Assembly: GCA_965250265.1 (NCBI GenBank)
Contig: CBDFNO010000010.1
Coordinates: forward strand, 248,001 to 312,000
Length of the DNA: 64,000 nucleotides
Reading direction: 5' to 3'
DNA from: PRS1 sp965250265
GTDB taxonomy: Bacteria > Bacteroidota > Bacteroidia > Flavobacteriales > Flavobacteriaceae
Each line of letters begins with the position of its first letter. Position 1 is the stretch's first letter. The translations under genes were made by a program, and so were the position numbers. The notes under the pieces are model-generated. The model was given only the letters and a program-made list of their open reading frames with translations. It made no database searches and was not told the DNA's origin. Below, in pieces: positions 43,921 to 53,342 of this stretch.

Positions 43921-45126
43921 ATGAAAAATGAAACTTTATTAAACATCGCAAAAGAATTTGGAAGCCCGGTTTATGTTTACGACGCTACTAAAATTGAAAC
44001 GCAATATAAACGTTTAACTTCTGCATTTAATAAGGTGAAACAATTAAAAATTAATTATGCAGTTAAGGCATTATCGAATATTTCAGTCTTAAAATTGATG
44101 AAAAAATTAGGGGCTAGTCTAGATACAGTTTCTATTCAGGAAGTAAAATTAGGATTGGCAGCAAATTTTATTCCTCAAAATATTATTTATACACCTAATG
44201 GTGTTTCTATAGAAGAGATTGAAGTCGTTGCAAAACTTGGTGTTCAAATTAATATAGATAACTTATCGATATTAGAACAATTTGGAACAAAGTATCCTAA
44301 TATTCCTGTATGTGTTCGTATTAATCCGCACGTTATGGCTGGCGGAAACACAAATATTTCTGTTGGACATATAGATTCTAAATTTGGAATTTCGATACAT
44401 CAAATTCCACATATTCTTCGCATTGTAAAAAATACTGGAATGCAAATTAACGGCATACACATGCATACTGGCAGTGATATTCTAGATATTGATGTATTCT
44501 TGTATGCTAGTGAAATTTTGTTTGAAACAGCAAAAAACTTTGAAAGACTTGAATTTATCGATTTCGGTTCTGGTTTTAAAGTTCCTTATAAAGATGGCGA
44601 CATCGAAACTGATATTGAAGAATTTGGTGAAAAACTGACAGCTCGTTTTAAAACATTTTGTAAAAATTATGGTCGAGAAATAACATTAGCTTTCGAGCCA
44701 GGAAAATTTCTGGTAAGTGAAGCAGGTTATTTTTTAACTAAAGTAAATGCTATAAAACAAACAACCTCAACTGTTTTTGCTCAAGTAGATTCTGGTTTTA
44801 ATCATTTAATAAGACCTATGTTATATGGTGCGAAACATGAAATAATTAACATCTCCAATCCTAATGGAAAACAACGCTTCTATTCTGTAGTAGGTTATAT
44901 TTGTGAAACCGATACGTTTGCAACCAACAGACCTATTACAGAAATAAATGAAGGTGATATTCTAGCTTTTAAAAATGCTGGAGCCTATTGCTTTACTATG
45001 GCGAGTAATTATAATTCGCGTTATCGTCCAGCAGAAGTATTATGGTATAATGATCAGGCACATTTAATCCGAAAACGGGAAACCTTTGATGATATTTTAA
45101 AAAATCAAATAGAAATAACTCTATAA
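43921..45126 (+). CDS. lysA: Diaminopimelate decarboxylase
   Basis: LysA decarboxylates meso-diaminopimelate to L-lysine using PLP. The 401-residue protein has the PLP lysine in NYAVKALSN (about residue 48), HMHTGSDILD, a glycine-rich phosphate-binding loop in IDFGSGFKVPY and the other active-site motif CETDTFA (cysteine about 331). The last step of lysine synthesis here connects with dapD at 19725. A strong terminator follows. Confidence 0.96.
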   Translation: MKNETLLNIAKEFGSPVYVYDATKIETQYKRLTSAFNKVKQLKINYAVKALSNISVLKLMKKLGASLDTVSIQEVKLGLAANFIPQNIIYTPNGVSIEEIEVVAKLGVQINIDNLSILEQFGTKYPNIPVCVRINPHVMAGGNTNISVGHIDSKFGISIHQIPHILRIVKNTGMQINGIHMHTGSDILDIDVFLYASEILFETAKNFERLEFIDFGSGFKVPYKDGDIETDIEEFGEKLTARFKTFCKNYGREITLAFEPGKFLVSEAGYFLTKVNAIKQTTSTVFAQVDSGFNHLIRPMLYGAKHEIINISNPNGKQRFYSVVGYICETDTFATNRPITEINEGDILAFKNAGAYCFTMASNYNSRYRPAEVLWYNDQAHLIRKRETFDDILKNQIEITL

Positions 45127-45135
45127 ATCAACCTT

Positions 45136-45165
45136 AAGCGTTAACTCAAAAAGTTAACGCTTTTT
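45136..45165 (+). terminator. Rho-independent terminator of lysA
   Basis: A perfect 11-base stem AAGCGTTAACT / AGTTAACGCTT with a CAAAA loop, followed by a T run, 9 bases after the lysA stop. Confidence 0.93.
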
Positions 45166-45194
45166 TATTATCTTTAAAATCCAAAATAATTCTT

Positions 45195-45707
45195 ATGAAG
45201 GACTTAACATGGGACAGTTTCACTAAAAGAATACACATCAAAGCGCCCATTGAAAAACTCTATTGGTGTTGGGCAACCGAAGAAGGAATTACATCTTGGT
45301 TTTTAAGGAACTCCGAATATCTGCGAGATGGTAAAAAAATTAATTCTTCTGAATATATTCAACAAAACGATACCTATACTTGGATGTGGCACAATTGGGA
45401 CGGACAAGAAACAGGAAAGATAATTAAAGCCAATGGGAAAGATTGTATTCAGTTTTCATTTGCAGAGACTTGTGAGGTTTCAGTAACATTAGAGCAACGA
45501 GAAGAAGCAGTTTTATTATCCTTGACCCAATCTAAAATACCAAAAGACGAAAAAAGTAAGCTGCAAATTTTTTATGGTTGTAGTAATGGATGGACATTTT
45601 GGTTAGCCAATTTAAAAGCATATTTAGAGCACAATATATTACTTAATGAAACCGAAATTGATCTTCGTGGTTTTGAACTCTCTGGATACGAATTTGTAAA
45701 CATGTAG
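45195..45707 (+). CDS. START/SRPBCC-fold protein (AHSA1-like)
   Basis: The 170-residue protein begins MKDLTWDSFTKRIHIKAPIEKLYWCWATEEGITSWF, the start-up signature of AHSA1/SRPBCC ligand-binding proteins, followed by the central TYTWMWHNWDGQETGKI and GWTFWLANLKAYLEHN. It is cytoplasmic and binds an unknown hydrophobic ligand or acts as a chaperone cofactor-like protein. It stands 44 bases upstream of the tricorn-like protease gene, perhaps by chance. Confidence 0.87.
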   Translation: MKDLTWDSFTKRIHIKAPIEKLYWCWATEEGITSWFLRNSEYLRDGKKINSSEYIQQNDTYTWMWHNWDGQETGKIIKANGKDCIQFSFAETCEVSVTLEQREEAVLLSLTQSKIPKDEKSKLQIFYGCSNGWTFWLANLKAYLEHNILLNETEIDLRGFELSGYEFVNM

Positions 45708-45751
45708 CACCATCTTAATATTAAATATCAAAAAAAACTAAACTATATATC

Positions 45752-48700
45752 ATGAAAACCAACCACAAAATAGTAATGCTTATCCTATTAGTATTGCCTT
45801 TATTTTCTTTCAGTCAAATGTCAAATGACACAAGACTTCTTTCACAGCCTGCAATTAGTGCAAATAATATTGCATTTATATACGCAGAAGATTTATGGGT
45901 TGCCAATAAAGATGGTTCAAATCCAATACGATTAACTATAGATGAAGGTATTGAATCTGATCCAATATTTTCTCCCGATGGTTCTACAATTGCTTTTAAT
46001 GCTCAATACGATGGTAATACTGATGTTTATACAATTCCTGTAAATGGTGGAATCCCAAAACGTTTAACTTGGCATCCTAGTGGTGATTTTGTAAATGATT
46101 TTTCTCCTGAAGGGAATAACGTTATTTTTTCTTCACAAAGAAATACTTTTACTGGTCGTTATTTACAACTTTATTCTATCTCTACAAATGGAGGAGCTGT
46201 AACGCAATTAGAAATTCCTAATGCATTTTGGTCTTCTTATTCAGGTGATGGCAAATATATGGCTTACACTCCGTTATACGAACCGTATAACCAATGGAAA
46301 CATTATCGTGGAGGTATGGAGTCTCGAATTTGGATTTATAATGTAAAAACTCATAAAGTTGATGAAATTCCAAGACCAGGAAATGTTGCAAATAATACGC
46401 GACCACAATGGATGGGAGACAATATCTACTTTAGAAGTGATAGAAATGGAGAGTTCAATTTATTTAGTTATAATGTGAATTCTAAAGAAACGACACAGTT
46501 AACACAATTTAAAGATTTCCCTGTACTTCATTTATCAGCAAGTAATGGAAACGTCATTTTTGAACAAGCTGGATATTTACATGTTTATAATGAGAATTCA
46601 GGTTCATCGAAACGCTTAAAAGTTAATATCTCTACCGATTTACTTGAACTTAGAGAACGCTTTGTTTCTGGAAATAATTATGTTCGTTCTGCTGCAATCT
46701 CACCTTCGGGAAATAGAGTTGTAGTAGATTTTAGAGGAGATATTATAACTGTTCCAGCTAAAAAAGGAGATTCAAAAAACATTACAGCTTCGACAGGAAC
46801 TCACGAAAAATTTCCAGAATGGTCTCCAGATGGTAAAAGTATTGCTTACTTTTCAGATGAGTCTGGTGAATATGCTTTACATTTTCAATCAACAAAAAGT
46901 GGTTCAGTTATTAAAATTTCTTTAACAGGAACAGGTTTTTATGCCAACATACATTGGTCTCCAGATAGCAAAAAAGTATGCTTTGTCGATAATGGTAGAA
47001 ATCTTTATGTATTTGATATTACAACCAAAAAAACTACTAAAATAGCTTCAGACGAAATGTATTTTCCTGGACCATTTAGAGATCTATTTGGCGATTGGTC
47101 TTTTGATTCAAATTGGGTGTCTTATACCACAATTATAGGAACTAACTTTGAGAAAGCCTACCTCTACTCTGTTAAAGATGATAAATCGTTTACAGTATCA
47201 GATGGGTTGGCAAATGTATCGGAACCTGTTTTTGATCCTAGTGGTAAATATTTATACATGTTAGCTTCTACTGATGCAGGACCAGTTGTAAACTGGTTTG
47301 ATCAGTCTAATAATGATATGATTGCTACAAATTCTATCTATTTAGTAACATTACAAAAAGATACTATTTCTCCTTTTGCCAAAGAAAATGATGAAGAGGA
47401 AATTAAGGAAGATAAAAAAGATGAAGATGAAGACGATGAAAAAGATGAAAATGAAGATGAAGATAAAAAGACTCTAAAAATTGATTGGGATGGATTTGAA
47501 AATAGGATTATAGACATTCCTGTTTCTCCTTCAGGTTATAGAAATCTTGGTATAGCCAAAGAAGGTGATTTATTTTATATAGCATCAAAAGATGATACAC
47601 CAACATTGCATAAATATGACCTTAAAAAAAGAGAAGAAGAATCTATTATGCCAGCTCGAGGGTTTCAAATAGCTAGTGGAGGTGAAAAAATGTTGTATGT
47701 AAATAGAGGTAGTTTTGGCATCACTGATATTGGTGTTAAACCTAAAGATGGTCCATTAAGTTTTTCTGATATTAAAATAAAAATAAATCCAAGAAATGAA
47801 TGGAACAATATTTTTGAAGAAACATGGCGAGTAAATCGTGATTACTTTTACGATCCAGGTATGCATGGTGTAGATTGGCCTGCAATGAAAGCAAAGTATA
47901 AAGCCTTTTTGCCCTATGTATCTTGCAGAAGTGATTTATATCGTGTTATGCAATGGATGTGTAGCGAACTCGCAGTTGGTCATCATCGCTTTGGAAGTAG
48001 AGGTGATAGATTAAACAATCCTGATCGTATTCCTGGTGGTCTTTTAGGCGCAGATTATAATGTGAAAAACAATCGCTATCAAATTAAGAAAATATATGGC
48101 GGTTTAAATTGGAATCCAAACTTAAGATCTCCATTAACAGAACCCGGAGTTATTATCAATACTGGAGACTATATTATTTCTGTAAATGGTGAGAATGTAA
48201 CTTCAAATGATAATTTATATAGCTTCTTTGAAAATACAGCTAATAAAATAATTAATCTTAAAGTTAGCACAAAAGCAGATGGTTCAGATACCAGAACAAT
48301 TAAAGTAACTCCTGTAGCAAACGAACGTGCATTACGAAACAGAGATTGGGTAGAAAGTAATATGAAAAAAGTTCATGAAGCTACAAATGGGCAAGTTGCT
48401 TATGTATATGTGCCAAATACAGCTGGAGCTGGTCACCAATATTTTAAGCGATATTTCTATCCTCAAGCTGATAAAAAAGCAATTATTGTAGATGAGCGCT
48501 TTAATGGAGGTGGACAATTAGCCGATTATTATATAGACATGCTCAAAAAACCTGTTCAATCATATTGGAATTATAGATATGGGAAAGACCATAAAGCACC
48601 AAGTGCTTCAATTCAAGGTCCAAAAGTGATGATAACTGATGAAACCGCAGGTTCAGGAGGCGATTATTTACCATGGATGTTCAAGAAATTTAAGTTAGGA

Positions 48701-48994
48701 ACAATTGTAGGTAAACGTACTTGGGGAGGACTTGTTGGTGTCTTAGGTTATCCAGAATTTATTGATGGAGGTTCTGTTACAGCTCCAAATGTTGCCTTTT
48801 ATACCGAAGACGGTTTTAGAGTGGAAAACGAAGGTGTAGCTCCAGATATTGAAGTTGAGCAATGGCCAGAATTAGTTATTAAAGGTCACGATCCTCAATT
48901 AGAAAAAGCTATCGAGATAGCATTAAAAGAACTTAAAGCCAATCCTCCAAAAAAGGTACAACGTCCGGCATATCCCATTAAAACAAAAAATTAA
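45752..48994 (+). CDS. Exported tricorn-like S41-family protease (1080 aa)
   Basis: Signal peptide ends FSFSQ. Residues about 35-540 form two WD40-like propellers (TRLLSQPAISANNIAFIYAEDLWVANKDG, IESDPIFSPDGSTIAF). An unusually acidic linker of about 30 residues (about 547-577, Glu/Asp/Lys only) follows, then a helical region, a PDZ domain (about 800-860) and the S41 tail-specific protease core with the His in AVGHHRFGS (about 741) and the nucleophile in TAGSGGDYLPW (Ser about 969). Tricorn-type enzymes degrade peptides from larger proteases; here it would act in the periplasm. Confidence 0.94.
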   Translation: MKTNHKIVMLILLVLPLFSFSQMSNDTRLLSQPAISANNIAFIYAEDLWVANKDGSNPIRLTIDEGIESDPIFSPDGSTIAFNAQYDGNTDVYTIPVNGGIPKRLTWHPSGDFVNDFSPEGNNVIFSSQRNTFTGRYLQLYSISTNGGAVTQLEIPNAFWSSYSGDGKYMAYTPLYEPYNQWKHYRGGMESRIWIYNVKTHKVDEIPRPGNVANNTRPQWMGDNIYFRSDRNGEFNLFSYNVNSKETTQLTQFKDFPVLHLSASNGNVIFEQAGYLHVYNENSGSSKRLKVNISTDLLELRERFVSGNNYVRSAAISPSGNRVVVDFRGDIITVPAKKGDSKNITASTGTHEKFPEWSPDGKSIAYFSDESGEYALHFQSTKSGSVIKISLTGTGFYANIHWSPDSKKVCFVDNGRNLYVFDITTKKTTKIASDEMYFPGPFRDLFGDWSFDSNWVSYTTIIGTNFEKAYLYSVKDDKSFTVSDGLANVSEPVFDPSGKYLYMLASTDAGPVVNWFDQSNNDMIATNSIYLVTLQKDTISPFAKENDEEEIKEDKKDEDEDDEKDENEDEDKKTLKIDWDGFENRIIDIPVSPSGYRNLGIAKEGDLFYIASKDDTPTLHKYDLKKREEESIMPARGFQIASGGEKMLYVNRGSFGITDIGVKPKDGPLSFSDIKIKINPRNEWNNIFEETWRVNRDYFYDPGMHGVDWPAMKAKYKAFLPYVSCRSDLYRVMQWMCSELAVGHHRFGSRGDRLNNPDRIPGGLLGADYNVKNNRYQIKKIYGGLNWNPNLRSPLTEPGVIINTGDYIISVNGENVTSNDNLYSFFENTANKIINLKVSTKADGSDTRTIKVTPVANERALRNRDWVESNMKKVHEATNGQVAYVYVPNTAGAGHQYFKRYFYPQADKKAIIVDERFNGGGQLADYYIDMLKKPVQSYWNYRYGKDHKAPSASIQGPKVMITDETAGSGGDYLPWMFKKFKLGTIVGKRTWGGLVGVLGYPEFIDGGSVTAPNVAFYTEDGFRVENEGVAPDIEVEQWPELVIKGHDPQLEKAIEIALKELKANPPKKVQRPAYPIKTKN

Positions 48995-48998
48995 TTGA

Positions 48999-49715
48999 AT
49001 GATTAAATTCTTCGGTAAACTCAGACAAGACATGATCACTAAAAATAAGGTTACCAACTACCTTTTATATGCCATAGGTGAAATTCTTTTGGTTATGATA
49101 GGTATTCTTTTGGCGCTTCAGGTAAACAACTGGAATGAAACGAGGACACAACAAAACGAGTTAAGAAGTATTTTAAAAACAATTTCATTAGACCTAGAAA
49201 GAGATACACTAGTAGCAGATGGAATTATAAAATATTATAAGGACAATGAAAAAAGTAGCCTAAAAATCATCAATAAAGAAATCTCAATTGATAATTATAA
49301 AGAATGTCCTACTTGCCCAAGTTTAGTTAGTATTTACAGGCCTTTTATAATTCAAACAAAAGGATTTGGTTTAATAACAAATTTTTCAAATCAAAACACT
49401 GTAAAAAATGATACTTTAATTACTAATATTACTCAATTCTATACAACACTGGTTGGACTAATTGACGACAGTAATGGTTTTGTAAAAAAAGAGGTTATGA
49501 ATAATATAGAAAGTTTTAAAGAACAACCTTGGTTTGTAGACTGGACACAAGGAAATTTTACTGAAGAAATGATACAATATTTTGCTGAAAGTGAAGACTA
49601 TCGCAAACGTGTGGCTTCACATAACCTTTTGGCGGCAAAAAACCATTTATTATTCATTAATCTATATAATAATGGCGCAAAAAAAATATTAGAAAAATTA
49701 GAGGAACGACTATAA
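48999..49715 (+). CDS. DUF6090-family membrane protein
   Basis: The 238-residue protein has the DUF6090 N-terminal signature MIKFFGKLRQDMI, NYLLYAIGEILLVMIGILLALQVNNWNE with one membrane span (about residues 27-45) and a largely helical exported part with KECPTCPS. It begins 4 bases after the protease gene stop and is thus probably co-transcribed. The family is abundant in Flavobacteriaceae, often in several copies, and has no known function. Confidence 0.9.
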   Translation: MIKFFGKLRQDMITKNKVTNYLLYAIGEILLVMIGILLALQVNNWNETRTQQNELRSILKTISLDLERDTLVADGIIKYYKDNEKSSLKIINKEISIDNYKECPTCPSLVSIYRPFIIQTKGFGLITNFSNQNTVKNDTLITNITQFYTTLVGLIDDSNGFVKKEVMNNIESFKEQPWFVDWTQGNFTEEMIQYFAESEDYRKRVASHNLLAAKNHLLFINLYNNGAKKILEKLEERL

Positions 49716-49810
49716 GATATTTAAAAAAAATTAAATTCTTTCTGTTAAACTCTTTTTAAAAATCAGTACTATCTTTAATTTATATATTAACTTTATCGAC
49801 TCAACGATAA

Positions 49811-50740
49811 ATGATGAATCCCTACAAGCTATTAGTCACATTTTCGCTTTTGTTTCTGTTTACAATTAAATGTTTTGCTCAAGATTTAGGTTATAAAGAA
49901 GAACAGTTAACACATAATAATTTTGATGATAGATATGCAAGTTATAATAGTGAAGGGAACCTTATAATTTTCGAGTCTAACCGCAATGGTCATTGGCAAA
50001 TCTATAGTATGGATATTAATGGTAATCATCAAAAAAGAGTAATTAATAGTAAATCAAATGACAGGCGGCCAACATGGCATCCATCAAAAAACATCATCTT
50101 GTTTGAATCAGACAGAAGTGGTAAAAGTGAAATTTACACTTATAACCTATCGACTAGAGTAATGTCAAAAATTGCTATTCCGCTTAAAGGCAATAAATCC
50201 TTCGCACAATACGCACCAAATGGTACAGAGCTTGCTTTTAATTATAAAATAAGTGATGATAATTTTAATATTTATATAATTTCAGTTAAAGGAAAAAGAT
50301 TAAAACCTGCTATTAAAAATGGACATAAAAATTTATATCCTCATTATTCACCAAGAGGAGATGCCATTGTTTACTTTTCCAGAAAACACACAAAAGATAA
50401 AATTGATGAAATATATGCTTATAATATAATTGCCAAAGAGGAAGCGCGATTAACAAATTGTCCACAACACAATTTTTACCCAAATTGGTCACATAATGGG
50501 ATACGTATTGCTTATGTAACTTCTTTTGAAGACGGAAAGCCCGAAATTTATATAATGAATAAAGATGGTAAAAGTAAACAGCGTATAACTTATAATAACG
50601 AAGGTGACACTTTACCATCTTGGTCACCAAAAGATATTAATTTACTTATTACAGGTTTTAGAAATGGAAGTTATCAAATTTGTAGAATACTTTTAAAAGA
50701 ACCAATTGGAGACTCACCAAAATTATTTGGGGAAAATTAA
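49811..50740 (+). CDS. Exported TolB-like beta-propeller protein
   Basis: The 309-residue protein has a signal peptide ending CFAQD, then about six WD40/PD40 blades with the typical LIIFESNRNGHWQIYSMDINGNHQKRV and DRRPTWHPSKNIILFESDRSG. The family includes TolB and the propellers of the tricorn/DPP proteins and generally mediates protein or carbohydrate binding in the periplasm. It stands alone between the DUF6090 gene and the 49-residue gene. Confidence 0.87.
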   Translation: MMNPYKLLVTFSLLFLFTIKCFAQDLGYKEEQLTHNNFDDRYASYNSEGNLIIFESNRNGHWQIYSMDINGNHQKRVINSKSNDRRPTWHPSKNIILFESDRSGKSEIYTYNLSTRVMSKIAIPLKGNKSFAQYAPNGTELAFNYKISDDNFNIYIISVKGKRLKPAIKNGHKNLYPHYSPRGDAIVYFSRKHTKDKIDEIYAYNIIAKEEARLTNCPQHNFYPNWSHNGIRIAYVTSFEDGKPEIYIMNKDGKSKQRITYNNEGDTLPSWSPKDINLLITGFRNGSYQICRILLKEPIGDSPKLFGEN

Positions 50741-50748
50741 AAAATAGT

Positions 50749-50898
50749 ATGGACGGATTTAATATAGTAATGGTTATAGCAATTATCCTTTTCGCAAGAT
50801 TAGGTATTAGGCTAGTTACTGGTTATATAAAAATGAAAAAAAAAGATAATTCAAATAATAATGAAGAAAATAAAGAAACAGATTACAAAAAAAATTAG
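50749..50898 (+). CDS. Small single-span membrane protein (49 aa)
   Basis: An ATG 8 bases after the propeller gene stop opens 49 codons: a hydrophobic stretch MDGFNIVMVIAIILFARLG (residues about 5-22) and a very basic then acidic hydrophilic tail MKKKDNSNNNEENKETDYKKN. It is most likely real because of its tight coupling to the upstream gene and its clear membrane span, but no homologue was recognised and it is short. Confidence 0.55.
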   Translation: MDGFNIVMVIAIILFARLGIRLVTGYIKMKKKDNSNNNEENKETDYKKN

Positions 50899-50927
50899 AA
50901 TTATAGCTTTAACACATTTATAAGCAC

Positions 50928-50935
50928 TACATTTG
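50928..50935 (+). promoter_or_regulatory. -7 element (TACATTTG) for the cold-shock gene
   Basis: TACATTTG matches TAnnTTTG and lies 28 bases before the GTG at 50964. The -33 region is TTT-rich but has no clear TTTG. Confidence 0.5.
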
Positions 50936-50963
50936 CTCTTTATTAAATTATATATTAAATACA

Positions 50964-51155
50964 GTGAAAAACGGTACAGTAAAATTTTTTAATGGAGCTA
51001 AAGGATTTGGTTTTATTATTGAAGACGAAACAAAAGAAGAATTCTTTGTGCATGTCTCTGGATTAATTGATGAAATTAACGAAGGTGACGCAGTAGAATT
51101 TGAATTAAAAGAAGGTAAAAAAGGAATGAATGCAGTTAACGTAAAAGCTGTCTAA
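50964..51155 (+). CDS. Cold-shock domain protein
   Basis: The 63-residue protein is a single OB-fold cold-shock domain: MKNGTVKFFNGAKGFGFIIEDE (RNP1 GFGFI) and EFFVHVSGL (RNP2). The start is the GTG at 50964. CspA-type proteins bind single-stranded RNA and DNA and melt RNA structure. It has its own promoter and a strong terminator. Confidence 0.95.
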   Translation: MKNGTVKFFNGAKGFGFIIEDETKEEFFVHVSGLIDEINEGDAVEFELKEGKKGMNAVNVKAV

Positions 51156-51179
51156 TTTTATTCTATATTTTTTTTACAG

Positions 51180-51210
51180 AAATGCCTATCAGTTTTGATA
51201 GGCATTTTTT
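51180..51210 (+). terminator. Terminator of the cold-shock gene
   Basis: AAATGCCTATC / GATAGGCATTT (11 bases) around an AGTTTT loop and followed by T residues, 24 bases after the stop. Confidence 0.92.
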
Positions 51211-51248
51211 GTGTTTTAAAATGTTATATCTATAACAAATAAATAAAA

Positions 51249-51617
51249 TTGAACACCAAATCACAATTTTTAAATATTATTCCAGTAATACCCAGTGCTA
51301 ACATTTTACGAGATGCTAATTGGTATGAAGAAAAAACTGGTTTTAAACCCATACATCTTGACGATATGTATGCCGTTTTAAACAGAGATAATCTTTATAT
51401 TCATTTACAATGGCATGCTGGCACTAAAGAAGACCTTTTATTGGGTGGTTCAGTAATAAAGATTTTTGTAAAAAATATTCAACCTCTTTTTAAAGAATTC
51501 CTTGAAAGAAAAACTATAACAAAAGAAAGACTACGCTTAAATACAGCTTGGAAAACTCACGAGTTCGGGTTTTACGATTTAAACAATAATGCTGTTTTTA
51601 TTGTTCAGAGTATTTAA
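51249..51617 (+). CDS. Glyoxalase/bleomycin-resistance-fold (VOC) protein
   Basis: The 122-residue protein, read from a TTG at 51249, has the VOC features PVIPSANILRDANWYEEKTGF, YAVLNRDNLYIHLQW (metal-ligand His-type strand) and KTHEFGFYDLNNNAVFIVQ near the C-terminus. It resembles the bleomycin-binding (BLMA) branch, which sequesters the drug without metal. It is monocistronic. The real ligand is unknown; a resistance role is only one possibility. Confidence 0.82.
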   Translation: MNTKSQFLNIIPVIPSANILRDANWYEEKTGFKPIHLDDMYAVLNRDNLYIHLQWHAGTKEDLLLGGSVIKIFVKNIQPLFKEFLERKTITKERLRLNTAWKTHEFGFYDLNNNAVFIVQSI

Positions 51618-51661
51618 TTTAGTTTTTAGGTATAATAATCACTCTTAAAAATGCTCTCATC

Positions 51662-53305
51662 TTATTCAAAAATCACTTTGTCTTCTGCATCAAACCAAGA
51701 TTTATACATTGGTCTGTGTATTTTTTCTACTTGACTACGTTTTAATTTGAGTGTTGGTGTCATCAATCCGTTTTCTACTGTCCACTCCTCAATCATGACA
51801 ACTGCCTTTTCAATTTTTTCGTGTTTCTCAAGTGTAGGATTTATGTTTTGTATCATTTTTATTAAATTGTTGCTTAACTCATCCTTACTTTTTTTATGTC
51901 CTTCTTCAGATGGAACAACTAACAAAATAGGTTGAGGGATTCCCATACCAACAATACAAATTTGTTCTATATGAGGATTTTTAGAGAGTTCTAATTCAAT
52001 TGGGGCTGGAAAAATATATTTGCCTTTATCGGTTTTAAATTGATCTTTAGCTCTTCCAGTTATAGTTAAATAACCATCATGGTCGTATTCACCAACATCG
52101 CCAGTTTTTAAATATCCTTCGACATCGAATGATTCTGCTGTTGCTCCAGGATTCTTATAATAGCCTTTCATTAAGCAATCATTTAAAATACAAATTTCTC
52201 CTTCGGCTGTTAATTTAGCTTTAGCTCCATAAGTTGGTTTTCCAACAGATCCAAATTTATTAACATCTGGTAAATTACCATGAGATACAATACAATCTTC
52301 AGTCATTCCATAACCTTGTAAAATTGTAATATCAATTTTTTCGTACCATTCCATAACACTTAGTGCTAATGGAGCGGCTCCTGAAATAATATATGTAGCT
52401 TCAGAGAGTCCTAATTTCTTTTTTATCTTTTTCTTGATAATGCTTCCAATAATAGGAATTCGCAACATTTTGTTTAATTTTTTTTGAGGCAAGCCCATCA
52501 ATATTTTTTCTTGAAATTTTGCCCAAATTCTTGGGACTGCAAAAAACACATCTGGCTGTGTCGCTTCTAAATTACTAGCAAACGTTGTTAAAGATTCAGG
52601 AAAGGTCATCGAAGCTCCTCTAAACATAGATCCAATTTCTAAACCAGCGCGTTCGGCAATATGAGACAATGGTAAATAGGAGAAAAATTTTGGGTGCTCA
52701 TTTAATGGTAAATTTTGTACTAAATTATGAGCTCCATTTGTAAAACCTTCTACAGTATGCATCACTCCTTTAGGGTTTCCTGTAGTTCCAGAAGTATAAA
52801 TTATTGTAATTAAATCTTCAGGATCTAACTTTATACTATTTTGTACAGGCTCATTTTTTACAATCAAGTTTTCCCAAGTATATTCTTCTTTAATGCCATA
52901 GAGTTCCACACTAATTATTGGCATGTTTTTAATAGCTGGTTTTTGTGATTCAAAATCAAGAAGTTTTCCAACAATAATTGCTTTAGCTTCGCTATGGTCT
53001 AAAACAAACTCAATAGTGTCTGCTCCTAAGGTTGGATAAATAGGAACTGATGTATGACCTGACATCATAATAGCAAGATCTGCCATAACCCAATGCGCAC
53101 AATTTGAAGATAACAATGCTATTTTACTTTTAGGAAGCAAATTAAACCCATTAATAGCTGTAGCAATTCGTCTTGCTTCATCTCCACTTTCTTTAAATGT
53201 GTAAATTATGAGTTCACCATTTATATATTGTCTTAAATATTCTTTATTTGGAGTTGTGCCTTCCCAATGCTCAAAAGCGGAAAGAGGTGAATCAAATTTT
53301 ATCAT
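51662..53305 (-). CDS. Long-chain acyl-CoA synthetase (AMP-binding)
   Basis: The 547-residue enzyme adenylates a carboxylic acid and transfers it to CoA. Seen: P-loop IIYTSGTTGNPKGVMHT, ILQGYGMTEDC, the hinge YLKTGDVGEYDHDGYLTITGRAKDQFKTDKGKYI and a catalytic Lys in the C-terminal domain. The shape is that of FadD/ACSL-like synthetases. It stands 37 bases downstream of the acyl-CoA dehydrogenase gene; the two probably form an operon for oxidising a fatty or related acyl chain. Confidence 0.92.
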   Translation of the reverse strand: MIKFDSPLSAFEHWEGTTPNKEYLRQYINGELIIYTFKESGDEARRIATAINGFNLLPKSKIALLSSNCAHWVMADLAIMMSGHTSVPIYPTLGADTIEFVLDHSEAKAIIVGKLLDFESQKPAIKNMPIISVELYGIKEEYTWENLIVKNEPVQNSIKLDPEDLITIIYTSGTTGNPKGVMHTVEGFTNGAHNLVQNLPLNEHPKFFSYLPLSHIAERAGLEIGSMFRGASMTFPESLTTFASNLEATQPDVFFAVPRIWAKFQEKILMGLPQKKLNKMLRIPIIGSIIKKKIKKKLGLSEATYIISGAAPLALSVMEWYEKIDITILQGYGMTEDCIVSHGNLPDVNKFGSVGKPTYGAKAKLTAEGEICILNDCLMKGYYKNPGATAESFDVEGYLKTGDVGEYDHDGYLTITGRAKDQFKTDKGKYIFPAPIELELSKNPHIEQICIVGMGIPQPILLVVPSEEGHKKSKDELSNNLIKMIQNINPTLEKHEKIEKAVVMIEEWTVENGLMTPTLKLKRSQVEKIHRPMYKSWFDAEDKVIFE

Positions 53306-53342
53306 AAAAAATGTATTTAAGATTTACGAATAATCTTGTTAA

